A stretch of 64,000 bases of DNA from Bog-473 sp963701955 (lineage in GTDB: Bacteria > Actinomycetota > Acidimicrobiia > Acidimicrobiales > RAAP-2): the NCBI GenBank assembly GCA_963701955.1, contig OY969694.1, positions 124,001-188,000 on the forward strand, given 5' to 3'. The position numbers were made by a program, and so were the translations under genes. The stretch's first letter is position 1; each line of letters starts with the position of its first letter. Positions 51,106-60,060 of this stretch are shown here, in pieces. The notes under the pieces were generated by a model that was not told the DNA's origin, did not search any database, and worked only from the letters and a program-made list of their open reading frames with translations.

Positions 51106-52728
51106 TCAGGCGTGCGCGGCGGGGGTCACGTCGACCGAGGCGCCCTCGCCCGGCGTCTGAGACGTTCCGGGCCCGTCGTTCTTGCTCGGGGCCGCACCGG
51201 TGGGGATCACGAAGTCCTGCTGGCGCACCAGGACAATGCCGGCCACGGCCCCGACGAAGGCGACCACGGCACCGAGCCACATCAGGTGGTTCAGCGTGGT
51301 CGAGAAGCCGACGTGGTACGCACTGAGGAGAGCCTGCCGGTCCGACGGGGAGGGTAGGGATTTCACAACCGGCCCCATCTCGCCGGCGGTCATGGCGCTT
51401 CGGAGTGAGGAGCCGCCACGGCTCAGGATCTCGGCACCGCCGGCCGTCTTGGCCAACGCGGCGTTGGTGTGCGACACGATCTGGCTCTGGAAGACGGCGC
51501 CGAGGACGGCGATGCCGGTGGCGATGCCCACCTGACGAAACGTGTTGTTCGCCCCCGAGGCCATGCCGCTGCGCTGGGGTTGGACCACCGAGACGGCGCC
51601 CGAGGCCAAGGCCGGGTTCACCGTGCCCACTCCGATCCCGCAGGCGATGAACCCGGGAAGGAGCACGGTCCATGTCGACGTGGGCTCGGTCCTCCCCATG
51701 AGGAGGAGGCCACCGGTCACGAGGATCATGCCGATTCCGAAGAGGATCCGCGAATCGACTCGCACGGTCAGGCGACCACTGATGAAGGCCACCACGAAGA
51801 TGAGCAGCGAAAGGGGCAGGAAACGCAGGCCGGCAGCGAACGGCCCGTAGCCGAGGTCGTCCTGTATGTAGAGGGTCAGGTACAAGAACATGGCGAAGAT
51901 CGAGGCCGCCAATGTGAAGGCCACGATGGAGAGCCCCACGAACGCCGGGATCCTGAAGAGGCTGAGGTCGAGCATCGGGTCCTTCGTCTTCAGCTCGTTG
52001 ACGAAGAACGCCACCATGAGGAGCACAGAGGCGACGAGGAGCCCGATGATCGTCGTGCTGCCCCAGCCGAGGTCGTTCCCGCGCACCAGGGCGAACACCA
52101 ACGCGAACAAGCTCGCCGAGAACGTGATGAAGCCCACCCAGTCGATGTGGCGTGTCCCCATGCCGCTCGACTTGGCGATCTTGACGAAGGCGATGACCAC
52201 CGCGACGGCGCCGATGGGCACGTTGACGAAGAAGATCCAGCGCCAGCCGATACCGCTGGTGATGGCGCCGCCGACCAGGGGACCCACCGCGACGGCGCCG
52301 CCGATCACGGCACCGTAGATCCCGAAGGCGGACCCGCGGTCCTTCCCGGTGAACGCGGTGGCGATCAGGGCCAGGGAAGTGGCGAACATCACGGCGCCCC
52401 CGACACCCTGGATCGCACGGGCCAGGTTCAGCATCAAGGGACTGGTCGACAGACCGCACAGCAGCGATGCCAGCGTGAAGACCACGAGTCCGGCGGCGAA
52501 GACTTCGCGTCGCCCGTACATGTCACCCACGACACCCGCCGTGAGCAGGAACGCCGCCAGGGTCAGCGAGTAGGCGTCGATCACCCACTGGAGGTCGGCG
52601 AAGCTCGAGTGCAGCGAACGCTGGATGTCGGGCAGCGCCACGTTCACGACCGTGATGTCGAGGAGGAGCATGAAGGTCGCCGTGCACACGGCGATGAGCG
52701 TCCACCATTTCCGGTCAAGTGCAGGCAC
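51106..52728 (-). CDS. DHA2-family MFS multidrug exporter (14 TM)
   Basis: The 540-residue protein starts with GTG 52728 (VPALDRKWWTLIAVCTATFM). LDITVVNVALPDIQRSL is the DHA2 motif D1 and VVGDMYGRREVFAAGLVVFT motif A. The antiporter motif C region reads GAVIGGAVAVGPLVGGAITS, and IGWRWIFFVNVPIG follows. Fourteen helices and the EmrB/QacA type indicate proton-driven export of drugs or cell-envelope compounds. The frame stays open upstream across the peroxiredoxin gene on the other strand, but that extension is not coding. Confidence 0.95.
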   Translation of the reverse strand: MPALDRKWWTLIAVCTATFMLLLDITVVNVALPDIQRSLHSSFADLQWVIDAYSLTLAAFLLTAGVVGDMYGRREVFAAGLVVFTLASLLCGLSTSPLMLNLARAIQGVGGAVMFATSLALIATAFTGKDRGSAFGIYGAVIGGAVAVGPLVGGAITSGIGWRWIFFVNVPIGAVAVVIAFVKIAKSSGMGTRHIDWVGFITFSASLFALVFALVRGNDLGWGSTTIIGLLVASVLLMVAFFVNELKTKDPMLDLSLFRIPAFVGLSIVAFTLAASIFAMFLYLTLYIQDDLGYGPFAAGLRFLPLSLLIFVVAFISGRLTVRVDSRILFGIGMILVTGGLLLMGRTEPTSTWTVLLPGFIACGIGVGTVNPALASGAVSVVQPQRSGMASGANNTFRQVGIATGIAVLGAVFQSQIVSHTNAALAKTAGGAEILSRGGSSLRSAMTAGEMGPVVKSLPSPSDRQALLSAYHVGFSTTLNHLMWLGAVVAFVGAVAGIVLVRQQDFVIPTGAAPSKNDGPGTSQTPGEGASVDVTPAAHA

Positions 52729-52921
52729 TGCCGGAGTGTACCGACCCGAGGGTCTCAGGGGCGCGGTGTGCGCGAACCCCACCGCTTCGGACGGAGATCT
52801 CCAGCGTGGGTCCGCAGCACCCGGGGCTGTGGACGGACTGTCGGGTGCGCGTGGGTGTATGGCAACCTTGGGTCTCGCCGGGACCCGAGGTCGAGCCCGG
52901 CGCGACGAACGGAGAGGGGAC

Positions 52922-53410
52922 ATGCAGATGACGATCGCAGTGGGTGATCGCGTGCCGGACGTGAAGGTGTACACCTTCGGAGAGCACGGTCCGGAGGTGA
53001 CCACGTCGGCGGATCTCCTGGGACACGGAAAGGTCGTGCTCTTCGGCGTGCCCGGAGCCTTCACGCCCACGTGCTCGGACCATCACCTGCCCGGGTACGT
53101 GCTTCGTGCCGGGGAGCTGCGGGCCAAGGGTGTCGACGCGGTCGTGTGCATGTCGGTGAACGACGCCTACGTGATGGGTGCCTGGGGCAAGGACCAGAAT
53201 TCCGACGGTTCGGTCGTCATGCTGGCCGACGGAAACGGCGACCTCACTTCCGCACTCGGCCTCACCATGGACGGCAGCGGTTTCGGACTCGGTACGCGCT
53301 CTCAGCGCTTCGCCGCCATCTTCGACGACGGAGTCGTCTCGTGGATCGCCGTGGAGCCCGGACCCGGGTTGAACGTCAGCTCGGCCGAAGAGGTGCTCAA
53401 GGCTCTCTGA
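52922..53410 (+). CDS. peroxiredoxin, Prx5 type
   Basis: The 162-residue protein starts at ATG 52922, preceded by GAGAGGGG. GVPGAFTPTCSDHHLPGYVL holds the peroxidatic Cys in the PxxxTxxC motif; VDAVVCMSVNDAYVMGAWGK follows. It reduces hydrogen and alkyl peroxides with a thiol partner. It is divergent from the exporter gene, and its 3' end overlaps the convergent methyltransferase by 14 bp. Confidence 0.94.
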   Translation: MQMTIAVGDRVPDVKVYTFGEHGPEVTTSADLLGHGKVVLFGVPGAFTPTCSDHHLPGYVLRAGELRAKGVDAVVCMSVNDAYVMGAWGKDQNSDGSVVMLADGNGDLTSALGLTMDGSGFGLGTRSQRFAAIFDDGVVSWIAVEPGPGLNVSSAEEVLKAL

Positions 53411-54029
53411 CGCTCCGCTGCCGGGGCGGGGGGGCGGATGCCGTCAGCGCGACGAGGTCGCGGCGTCCGGCGCGGACGGACCGCTTGACGACGCCCGCAA
53501 AGCCCGTGGACTCGACCAGCGATGCGAGCTCGTCCGCCTGGCCCTCGGTCAGTCCGTGACTGGCATGGCCTCGAGCGCCTGACATGACGGACCGCTCCAT
53601 GAGAATCAGGCGACCTCCGTGCGAGAGCACCCGGAGCGCCTCCTCAAGCCCTCGGTTGGGGTCTTCCCAGTGATGGACGGACTGGATCGCCCAGAGGATC
53701 GTTGCGCTGGCCGTGGCGAGAGGGAGACGTTCAGCGGAGCCCTCGGCGAAGCGAACGCCGTCCATCCGCCGTGCCGAGGTGATCCAGCGGGCGATCCGCA
53801 GCATCTGAGGGCTGGGATCGATCCCGACCACCTGTGCGCCCGCCCGTCGTGCTCGTCTCGCCGCGGTGCCAGGGCCACAGCCCACGTCGACGACGACGTC
53901 GGTCGCACGAAGATCGGCCAGGTCGGCCACGGCCCGGGCCATTGCGCCTCGACCGAAGGTCATGGAGACGGCCGAGGCCGCTCCGAAGAGCGACCCGTGG
54001 GCCTCGTGGTGGGTGGACTCCGTGGACAT
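53397..54029 (-). CDS. SAM-dependent methyltransferase (ubiE/type 11-like)
   Basis: This 210-residue protein has motif I VVVDVGCGPGTAARRARRAG, GIDPSPQMLRIARW for the adenosyl Asp, and ATILWAIQSVHHWEDPNRGL followed by LRVLSHGGRLILMERSV. The N-terminus GSLFGAASAVSMTFGRGAMA is unusual. The substrate is not predictable. Its end overlaps the peroxiredoxin gene on the opposite strand. Confidence 0.92.
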   Translation of the reverse strand: MSTESTHHEAHGSLFGAASAVSMTFGRGAMARAVADLADLRATDVVVDVGCGPGTAARRARRAGAQVVGIDPSPQMLRIARWITSARRMDGVRFAEGSAERLPLATASATILWAIQSVHHWEDPNRGLEEALRVLSHGGRLILMERSVMSGARGHASHGLTEGQADELASLVESTGFAGVVKRSVRAGRRDLVALTASAPPPRQRSVREP

Positions 54030-54220
54030 CGTTCAGCCCCTCACGTGATGGCGGATTCCCCGGCGGGGCGCTCGCCGTCTCGTAGGCATGGGTGAGGCGA
54101 GTGACCCATGCCTTCTCCTGGTGTCCCGGACATCGTGCGTTTCGGGGTCACCACCGGGAAGGGCCGAAGGTCCCGCGTCTCGAGCCGACGCCGCCCGCGC
54201 TCCACGGCGACGCGCCACGG

Positions 54221-55393
54221 TCATGTGGATCCCGACAGGACCAGGACGCCGACTGCGACTGCAAGTGAGATGGGTACGGCGACGATTCCGAGCCGACTCG
54301 CCTTCGCCAGTGACGGTCGGGCACCTGCGGACCGGGCCGCTCTCAGCCAGAGAAACCACGCCAACGATCCGGTGACGAAGGCGTTGGGCCCGAGGTTGAG
54401 CCCGATCAGCAGGGCGAAGGGGTGGGACGGGTGCTGCGCGGCCAGAAGCGAGGCTGCAGGGAGATTGTTGATCAGGACCGTGCTGATCGCCGCCACCGCC
54501 GCCGTCCCCCAGACGTCGAGATGCGACAAGAGCGTCTGCGGACCGAGCCAGACGCGGCCAAGAGTGCCCAAGGCCACCGCCACGCCGAAGAGCCCGACGA
54601 GCACAGGTAGTCCGAGAGCGTCGATGACGTGTCGCACCGTGTCCTTCCCCGAGGAGATGCGCACGGTGATGCTGGCGATCCCGAGCGCGACCACCGGCAG
54701 TGCTGCGTTGGGGAACGTGAGGACGAAGGCCGTGGCGAGCGCGACCGCGACGATCCCGAGGCCGAGCACCGGGCGCTCGGGAGGTGTCGGGTCGACGGCA
54801 CGGATCCTGAGCGTCGCATGCTCCGAGACGACCACCACGGACGCCGTCACCACCAAGGCCGCCAGTGCCGGCGCCCACATGTGGGCGAAGAACTGACCGC
54901 CCGTGAGGTGCAGGTGTCCGAGCACGATCAGGTTGGTGAGATTCGAGCCGGGGAGGAACAGGGACCCAGCGTTGGCAAGCAGGAGGCATCCGTAGAGAAG
55001 CGGAGCTTCGCCGCCGCCTCGACTCCTTGCGGTGTAGACGAGTACCGGGGTGAGGAAGACCACGGCGGTGTCGAGGTTCAACAGCGCGGTCACCACGCCG
55101 ACCATGAACGTCGCACCCACGAAGATGGAGGTGCCGGTGCGCGCCGTGCGAGCGAGAAGATGACCTGCGGCGGCGAAGAGGCCGTCGTCGTCCGCGACCA
55201 GCCCGATCAGGAGCAGCCCGGCCACCAGGACGAACGGGGACCACACCTGGTTTGCCGCCGAGCGGGCCGCTGCTGGTTGGACGAGCACGGCCACGAGCAG
55301 GCCGAGCAGACCTGTCGTCGCCAATGTCCATGACAGCCGAGAGCCCGAGCGCCCATGGGAACGATCAGGCCGAACCGGTCTCTTTGAGGCCAT
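54221..55393 (-). CDS. ArsB/SLC13-type permease
   Basis: This 390-residue protein has about eleven hydrophobic helices. FMVGVVTALLNLDTAVVFLT and LLLANAGSLFLPGSNLTNLI are the characteristic re-entrant loops of ArsB/NhaD/SLC13 carriers, repeated in the second half as VLINNLPAASLLAAQHP and IGLNLGPNAFVTGSLAWFLW. Arsenite or a dicarboxylate/anion are possible substrates; no ars genes are adjacent. Confidence 0.9.
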   Translation of the reverse strand: MASKRPVRPDRSHGRSGSRLSWTLATTGLLGLLVAVLVQPAAARSAANQVWSPFVLVAGLLLIGLVADDDGLFAAAGHLLARTARTGTSIFVGATFMVGVVTALLNLDTAVVFLTPVLVYTARSRGGGEAPLLYGCLLLANAGSLFLPGSNLTNLIVLGHLHLTGGQFFAHMWAPALAALVVTASVVVVSEHATLRIRAVDPTPPERPVLGLGIVAVALATAFVLTFPNAALPVVALGIASITVRISSGKDTVRHVIDALGLPVLVGLFGVAVALGTLGRVWLGPQTLLSHLDVWGTAAVAAISTVLINNLPAASLLAAQHPSHPFALLIGLNLGPNAFVTGSLAWFLWLRAARSAGARPSLAKASRLGIVAVPISLAVAVGVLVLSGST

Positions 55394-55621
55394 CGCGGCA
55401 ACGGTAACGGCGACGAGAGGGGCTCGAGGCTCCGTGGGTGACGTCGCCTCGCCCGGATCACGCTCGCCCGCGCCGATTCGGGTGCGGTGCGTGGAACTGA
55501 AGTGCCAGTTCGGCGAGGTGCTCTGGGCGCCCGCCTACTCGGCGCGGTGTGAGCAGGCGGAGTCGGCATTGCGACGCTGCACCAGGAGGGGAGGGAGCCG
55601 GATGTCCGCTTGAATGGGCGG

Positions 55622-55852
55622 ATGTCCGACGTTGGTATCACGATCTACGGAGTGTGCGCCGTCTCATTCATGATGGCGATGTACGCCCTCGAGCGGAGAG
55701 GCAGGAAGTTCATCCTTCTCTTTGCTCTCGGTTGCGTGCTCTCGAGCGCATACGGATTCGCTTCTGGAGCGTGGCCGTTCGGCGTGGTCGAGCTCATCTG
55801 GTCTGTAATTGCCCTACGTCGCTGGCACGGCACTGCCGGCTTGGCTCACTGA
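55622..55852 (+). CDS. small two-helix membrane protein, 76 aa
   Basis: From ATG 55622 the protein reads MSDVGITIYGVCAVSFMMAM, YALERRGRKFILLFALGCVL and WPFGVVELIWSVIALRRW. Two to three helices are separated by a basic ERRGRKF loop. It resembles short membrane proteins that recur in actinobacterial genomes; no function is known. Confidence 0.7.
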   Translation: MSDVGITIYGVCAVSFMMAMYALERRGRKFILLFALGCVLSSAYGFASGAWPFGVVELIWSVIALRRWHGTAGLAH

Positions 55853-56048
55853 CCGGGGTGCTGGGGCAGTGAAGATCGCAAACACATGCGACGCCACATC
55901 GATCCAACGAGGTTGGCGAGGAAGACGGCATTCTTTGCGTGACGCGGCTCGCCATTGGGGCAGTGCACGCAGCTGGTGGTCTCGTCGGAACCCCGGTCCG
56001 GTGGTTGCGAACCAAGGGCACCCAGGGTGGCGCTCTACGCCAAGAGAG

Positions 56049-56366
56049 TCACTCCGAGAGGATGCGTATGTGGGACGTGTTGAACTCTGCGGTCCGATGA
56101 ATCACGGCTTCGTCCGTGAGCCGGGCCTCGTCCGAGACAATCCGGGGCATTCCAAGATTCGTGGTGGGACGGCTCATCGCGAGGTAGCGACGGATCCGGT
56201 CCGCCAGTGCAAAGAGGCGCGCCGCATCCTCTGAGCTCTCACAGGCACCGGCTGCCAGTTCGAGCTCATTGGCCGATTCGATGAGAAGGTCCATTCCCGT
56301 GTCGTAGGCCCCGGTCATTGCTCTGAGCCCTTCATCGGGTGACGGCAGGCCGGACACGCCCGCCAC
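56049..56366 (-). CDS. hypothetical helical protein, 105 aa
   Basis: The first residues (MAGVSGLPSPDEGLRAM) may not be coding; Met17 or Met25 are alternative starts. The body DLLIESANELELAAGACESS and ARLFALADRIRRYLAM is helical. It lacks motifs I can name. Confidence 0.5.
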   Translation of the reverse strand: MAGVSGLPSPDEGLRAMTGAYDTGMDLLIESANELELAAGACESSEDAARLFALADRIRRYLAMSRPTTNLGMPRIVSDEARLTDEAVIHRTAEFNTSHIRILSE

Positions 56367-56560
56367 GTCGCTTCGGAAGCCATCGGACTCGCCATCCTGT
56401 CACCGTAAGCGGGGACGCTGTTGCTCTCAATGAGTTGTGACGAGGGTACACCCGGCAGCGTCACTCGCTTGCGCCCCGATTCACGGCAGCTGGATCGGCA
56501 CTCCCGCAGGGGCCAGAATCCGCCAATGGGTTCGGACCGTGGAGCAGGATCGGAAGTTGC

Positions 56561-57430
56561 GTGACCGTCACGATCACCTTCGCCCTTGCGGCCGCACTGG
56601 CCAACGCGGTGCACCTCATGACCCAGCACGCGGTCAGTATCGGAGCGTCCGACAAGCACCGTGGCTGGAGCCTGGTGACCTTCTTGTTCCGCCAGCCCCT
56701 CTGGCTCATCGGATGGGCGGCGGCGGCAGGAGGATTTGCCTTCCAGGCGGTCGCACTCCACAGCGGCCAACTGTCGATTGTCCAGCCCCTCCTCGTCACC
56801 GAATTGGTCTTTGCCCTCGTCCTGCGCCGGTTCTGGATCCACCAGCACATCGCCAAGACGGCTTGGACCGCCGCACTGCTCACCTGTGTGGCCCTGACCG
56901 TGTTCCTGAGCGCAGCGGAGCCCCATGGTGGCCATCTGCAACCCGACGTGGCCGATTGGGCACTTGCACTGTCCGTCTTCGGCGGGACGGTCGTCGTCTT
57001 GACAGTCATGGCGCGGTGGGGATCTCCCGTGCGTCGTGCCGCGTTGTACGCCACCGCAGCCTCGATCACATGGGCCCTGATGGCCGCGTTCATCAAGGCG
57101 GCCACCGACGTTCTTGCGACATCGGGCCCATTGGGCATGCTGGCGCACTGGCCCATCTACGCGCTGATCGCCTGCGGGGTCCTCGGTTCGGTCCTTCAAC
57201 AGGCCGCGTTGCAGACCGGCCCGTTGAGCGTGTCCCAACCGCTGATCGTCGTGGTCGACCCCGCCGTCGCCATCGTGTTGAGCGCCTGGATCTTCGACGA
57301 GCGATTCACGGTGAGCCTGGTCCAGAAGTTCGTCGCGGGAGCGGCCTTCTGCGCCATGGCCGTCGGGGTGACGATCTTGTCGCGGACGGCGCCCACTGAC
57401 TTCGAGCGGACGGTGCCCGTCAGGCGCTGA
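56561..57430 (+). CDS. DMT superfamily transporter (NIPA/EamA-like)
   Basis: This 289-residue protein has nine to ten helices. VALHSGQLSIVQPLLVTELV in the first half and LQTGPLSVSQPLIVVVDPAV in the second are the paired repeats of DMT exporters, which arose by internal duplication. The GTG start at 56561 gives MTVTITFALAAALANAV. The substrate is unknown. Confidence 0.9.
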   Translation: MTVTITFALAAALANAVHLMTQHAVSIGASDKHRGWSLVTFLFRQPLWLIGWAAAAGGFAFQAVALHSGQLSIVQPLLVTELVFALVLRRFWIHQHIAKTAWTAALLTCVALTVFLSAAEPHGGHLQPDVADWALALSVFGGTVVVLTVMARWGSPVRRAALYATAASITWALMAAFIKAATDVLATSGPLGMLAHWPIYALIACGVLGSVLQQAALQTGPLSVSQPLIVVVDPAVAIVLSAWIFDERFTVSLVQKFVAGAAFCAMAVGVTILSRTAPTDFERTVPVRR

Positions 57431-57552
57431 GGGTTCTCCCGCGTCGCCGCCGCCACTGCAGATCTGCCCTCGGGATCGTCGGGGAGGAGCGACACCGGCG
57501 GGCGAACCCAGTGGTGCCACTCCGCTGTCGAAGTCGCACCTCTGGCGCAGAG

Positions 57553-58060
57553 TCAGCTCAGCTTCTTTGCTTCCGCTTTGATCTCCTTGTCCACTTCCTT
57601 CGCGTTCGCGTCGAGCTCCTTCGTGATGTGCTTCTTGGACTTGAGCTCGGCCTTGTTCACGGCGTCCTCGATTGTGCTCCCCGACGATCAGGAGAGCGGC
57701 CTGGCCGGCGTCGATGACGTCCCCGAGCTCTTTGACATCGGCCCGGGACATCCCCCGCCACAAGTGCCCGCTCACCCCGCCGATCGCACCGCCGACGACC
57801 GCCATTCCGATAATGGATGGTGGGAACAGGATGCCGATCACCGCGCCGGCAGCGGCTCCGCCCCATCCGCCGTGCCGGGTCGCCATCTCGTCCTTGTTCA
57901 CATGAACCTTGCCGTCCAGGTCCTTGGTGACGACCGCTGCGTCGTAGGTCCCGACGACACCGACGGCGTGCAGATCCTTGACGACGTCGTAGTCGGCGCG
58001 AGCCGCCACCTCGTCGGGGTAGGTGCCGATGTAGAGGAATACTCCATCTTGATTCTTCAT
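57553..58060 (-). pseudogene. general-stress glycine-zipper membrane protein (DUF1269-like), frame break
   Basis: The first frame reads MKNQDGVFLYIGTYPDEVAA, GWGGAAAGAVIGILFPPSII, GMAVVGGAIGGVSGHLWRGM and DAGQAALLIVGE. The frame then changes to TIEDAVNKAELKSKKHITKE, LDANAKEVDKEIKAEAKKLS and stops at 57553. Both halves match one DUF1269-type protein (DGVFLYIGTY, a glycine-zipper, VVGESTIEDAV) of about 169 residues, with one nucleotide too many near 57687. Such proteins are induced by stress in actinobacteria. Confidence 0.82.
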
Positions 58061-58324
58061 GTCTCTCTCCTGTCCATGAGTCCGTCCCGGGGCAGACTGC
58101 GTCTCACTGTGAGCCTGTTGGGTCCTCCTGAGGCGGCCAGAGGCAAGGGACCATTGCTTGCGTTCGGTGCCGCCAGACGGCGGCGACGACCGCGTGGGGC
58201 GACCGAGGCGCCGAACATCCGACGCGTGGCCCTGGGTCCATCGGCCCTAGTCCGTTGGCGAGGAGGCCCAGAAGATGGGTGCGGGAGAGAGTGACATGCG
58301 TGAGCCGTCAGAGGATTGGAGACC

Positions 58325-58987
58325 GTGAACGCGCCGGACCCTTCCTCCAGCTCCAGGGCGATCCTCGACAAGGGGCGGATGGAGGGGTTCAGTGACGGCG
58401 TGCTGGCCTTCGCCATCACCTTGCTCGTCATCGACATTGCTGTCAGACCGCCTGGGACTCCATCAGAAGAGTTCTTCCACGGGTGGCCCTCCTACCTGGC
58501 GTACCTAGTCAGCTTCTTGACGATTGGCGCTGCGTGGATCGCCCATCACGGCCTGACCGATGAACTTGACGGAGTTGACCCGGTCTTCCTTCGGCTGAAC
58601 CTCCTCTTCCTCCTCACCATTGCATTCCTGCCGTTTCCAACCCGGCTCATGGTGGAGGGGCTGGAGAAGACCGCGGCGTGGCAGCGGCTTGCCGTCGTCG
58701 TCTACGGCCTCACGCTTCTGGCGATACGACTCTTGCTCGCCGCGTTGGGCGCATACGCGCTTCGGAAGCACCTGCGAAAAGCGGATGCGGCTGACCCTGA
58801 TCTCGACGAAGCTCGCAAGAAACTCCGCTACGCCATCGCCGGCTACGTGCTCACGATTGTGATTGGTCTGTTCCTTCCAAAGCTGGCGATCTTCCTGTTC
58901 TTCGCCATCGCAGTCTTCTTGTTCGTGCCGTTCCGCACGGTCGTTCGGGAGATCTTTGGGTCTGCTCGAACCAAAGGCGTGAAATGA
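58325..58987 (+). CDS. TMEM175 (DUF1211) family potassium channel
   Basis: The 220-residue protein starts with GTG 58325 (GGAG upstream; a TTG 9 nt earlier is possible). RMEGFSDGVLAFAITLLVID is the diagnostic first helix with the FSD motif; six helices follow in two blocks. Bacterial TMEM175 forms homotetrameric potassium-leak channels with hydrophobic gates. The last helix pair ends in a basic tail. Confidence 0.93.
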   Translation: MNAPDPSSSSRAILDKGRMEGFSDGVLAFAITLLVIDIAVRPPGTPSEEFFHGWPSYLAYLVSFLTIGAAWIAHHGLTDELDGVDPVFLRLNLLFLLTIAFLPFPTRLMVEGLEKTAAWQRLAVVVYGLTLLAIRLLLAALGAYALRKHLRKADAADPDLDEARKKLRYAIAGYVLTIVIGLFLPKLAIFLFFAIAVFLFVPFRTVVREIFGSARTKGVK

Positions 58988-59065
58988 AGCGAGGACGGAC
59001 CACGAGTTCGATCCGTCGAGGCACTCGCAATGACGCAGGCGCCCACCGTCACCCGGGACTTCGAA

Positions 59066-59110
59066 GAGAGCGGCCGACCGGGATCGAACCGGCATCTTCA
59101 GCTTGGAAGG
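59066..59110 (-). repeat. tRNA-Gly(TCC) 3'-half, putative attachment site, left copy
   Basis: On the minus strand the sequence is a tRNA from the anticodon loop (CTTCCAA, anticodon TCC) through the T-arm (CCGGTTCGATCCCGG) to the acceptor 3' strand (CGGCCGCT). The 5' half of the tRNA is absent; the flanking bases do not pair with the anticodon stem. A near-identical copy lies at 63737-63781 in the same orientation. Tyrosine integrases use just such tRNA 3' ends as attachment sites. Confidence 0.8.
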
Positions 59111-59278
59111 TCCGCCAAGGCAATTTCGGCCTACTCCCATGAACTGAGGTACCAGGGGAGCCGAGTGCGTGGACTCGCCTGAACGGTCCTGACCGACGGC
59201 GCCCGCAGGATATTCGCGGGATAGACGCTCCTCCAGGAACCCTTCCAGAGGAAATGCATGACGAGCGGAAGGACGTCC

Positions 59279-59908
59279 TCAGGACTCGTGGTCTGGCGAC
59301 CTGAGGGGCCGACGGGCGCGAACCAGGACGTCGATCGCTGTGGCCACCCCCTCCGGAGTGGAGACTGAACGGGGGACATGCTCTGCCCGATCGATCGTGA
59401 GGACGGACCCGATGTCGCTGACCACGTCATCGGGTCCGTAGAGAACGGCTGGGTCCTGGGGCCCGCCGAAACCCTCGGAGAGATTCAAGAGGTCATGAGC
59501 CACCACGAGCAAGGTTCCGCCCGACGCCACCGCCCTCGCCATCCGCGCCAAGACATTGTGCCGACGGACTCCGGGGAGATGCAGGTACATGACCGCGACC
59601 AGGTCATAAGTGCTCGGTGGTTCCCATGTCGTGAGGTCGGCGTGCACCCAATCCACCGTGACGCCCCGCTGCGTCGCCAACTGACGCGCTTTCTCGAGAC
59701 CGACCGGTGAGAAATCGACGCCGACGACCTGCCAGCCGATGCTCGCGAGCCAGATGGCATTGCGACCCTCTCCGCAGGCCACGTCGAGCGCGGTCCCGGG
59801 TCGCAGGTCCGTGACCTCGTCGACGAGGAATCGGTTCGGACCCGCTCCCCACACGAGCTCGCTGGCCCCGTAGCGCTCGTCCCAACTCTGCTGGTCCAGT
59901 GTGCTCAT
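59279..59908 (-). CDS. SAM-dependent methyltransferase (TehB/thiopurine-like)
   Basis: The 209-residue protein starts at MSTLDQQSWDERYGASELVW (59908). ALDVACGEGRNAIWLASIGW is motif I, VGVDFSPVGLEKARQLA follows, then DWVHADLTTWEPPSTYDLVA and MYLHLP. TehB- and TPMT-like enzymes methylate tellurite, selenite or thiols. It is divergent from the MMPL exporter, with two CsoR-family-like operators between, which fits a metalloid/sulfur-stress role. Confidence 0.9.
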   Translation of the reverse strand: MSTLDQQSWDERYGASELVWGAGPNRFLVDEVTDLRPGTALDVACGEGRNAIWLASIGWQVVGVDFSPVGLEKARQLATQRGVTVDWVHADLTTWEPPSTYDLVAVMYLHLPGVRRHNVLARMARAVASGGTLLVVAHDLLNLSEGFGGPQDPAVLYGPDDVVSDIGSVLTIDRAEHVPRSVSTPEGVATAIDVLVRARRPLRSPDHES

Positions 59909-59959
59909 CGCATCCCTTCGTGTTCGCGTATCCACCAGTGCCGACCCGATCTGGGTTGA

Positions 59960-59973
59960 TACCCCATGGGGTA
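59960..59973. promoter_or_regulatory. perfect palindrome TACCCCATGGGGTA, probable CstR/CsoR operator 1
   Basis: It lies in the divergent methyltransferase/MMPL intergenic region, 52 bp from the methyltransferase start. TACC...GGTA-type GC tracts are typical of CsoR/CstR-family operators, and a CstR-like repressor gene lies downstream at 62376. Confidence 0.68.
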
Positions 59974-59982
59974 CCATGATAC

Positions 59983-60014
59983 GATGCCAGATACCCCCCT
60001 GGGTATCTGGCATC
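59983..60014. promoter_or_regulatory. 14-bp-arm inverted repeat with TACCC/GGGTA core, probable operator 2
   Basis: GATGCCAGATACCC (59983-59996) and GGGTATCTGGCATC (60001-60014) are perfect arms around CCCT. It lies 46 bp upstream of the MMPL start. It shares the TACCC/GGGTA core with operator 1. Confidence 0.72.
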
Positions 60015-60060
60015 CGGCCCTTCCGGGGCGGGGTTACCGGTCTGACAAAGGACGTTTCTC

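Noticed and set aside
50990..52459. Long upstream extension of the minus-strand lipoprotein frame
   Set aside because: The lipoprotein signal and lipobox start at 50989. The upstream part overlaps the exporter gene in another frame and is low-complexity.
52729..53070. N-terminal extension of the DHA2 exporter
   Set aside because: It would lie antisense to the peroxiredoxin gene, and DHA2 proteins begin close to WWTLIAVCTATFM.
56315..57552. Continuation of the glycine-zipper frame after 57688 to 56315
   Set aside because: Past the frame break the sequence becomes shadow of the DMT transporter. The true C-terminus is in the other frame ending at 57553.
59066..59140. Complete tRNA-Gly gene
   Set aside because: The anticodon loop, T-arm and 3' acceptor strand are present, but no D-arm, 5' acceptor or anticodon-stem partner is found in the flanking bases.
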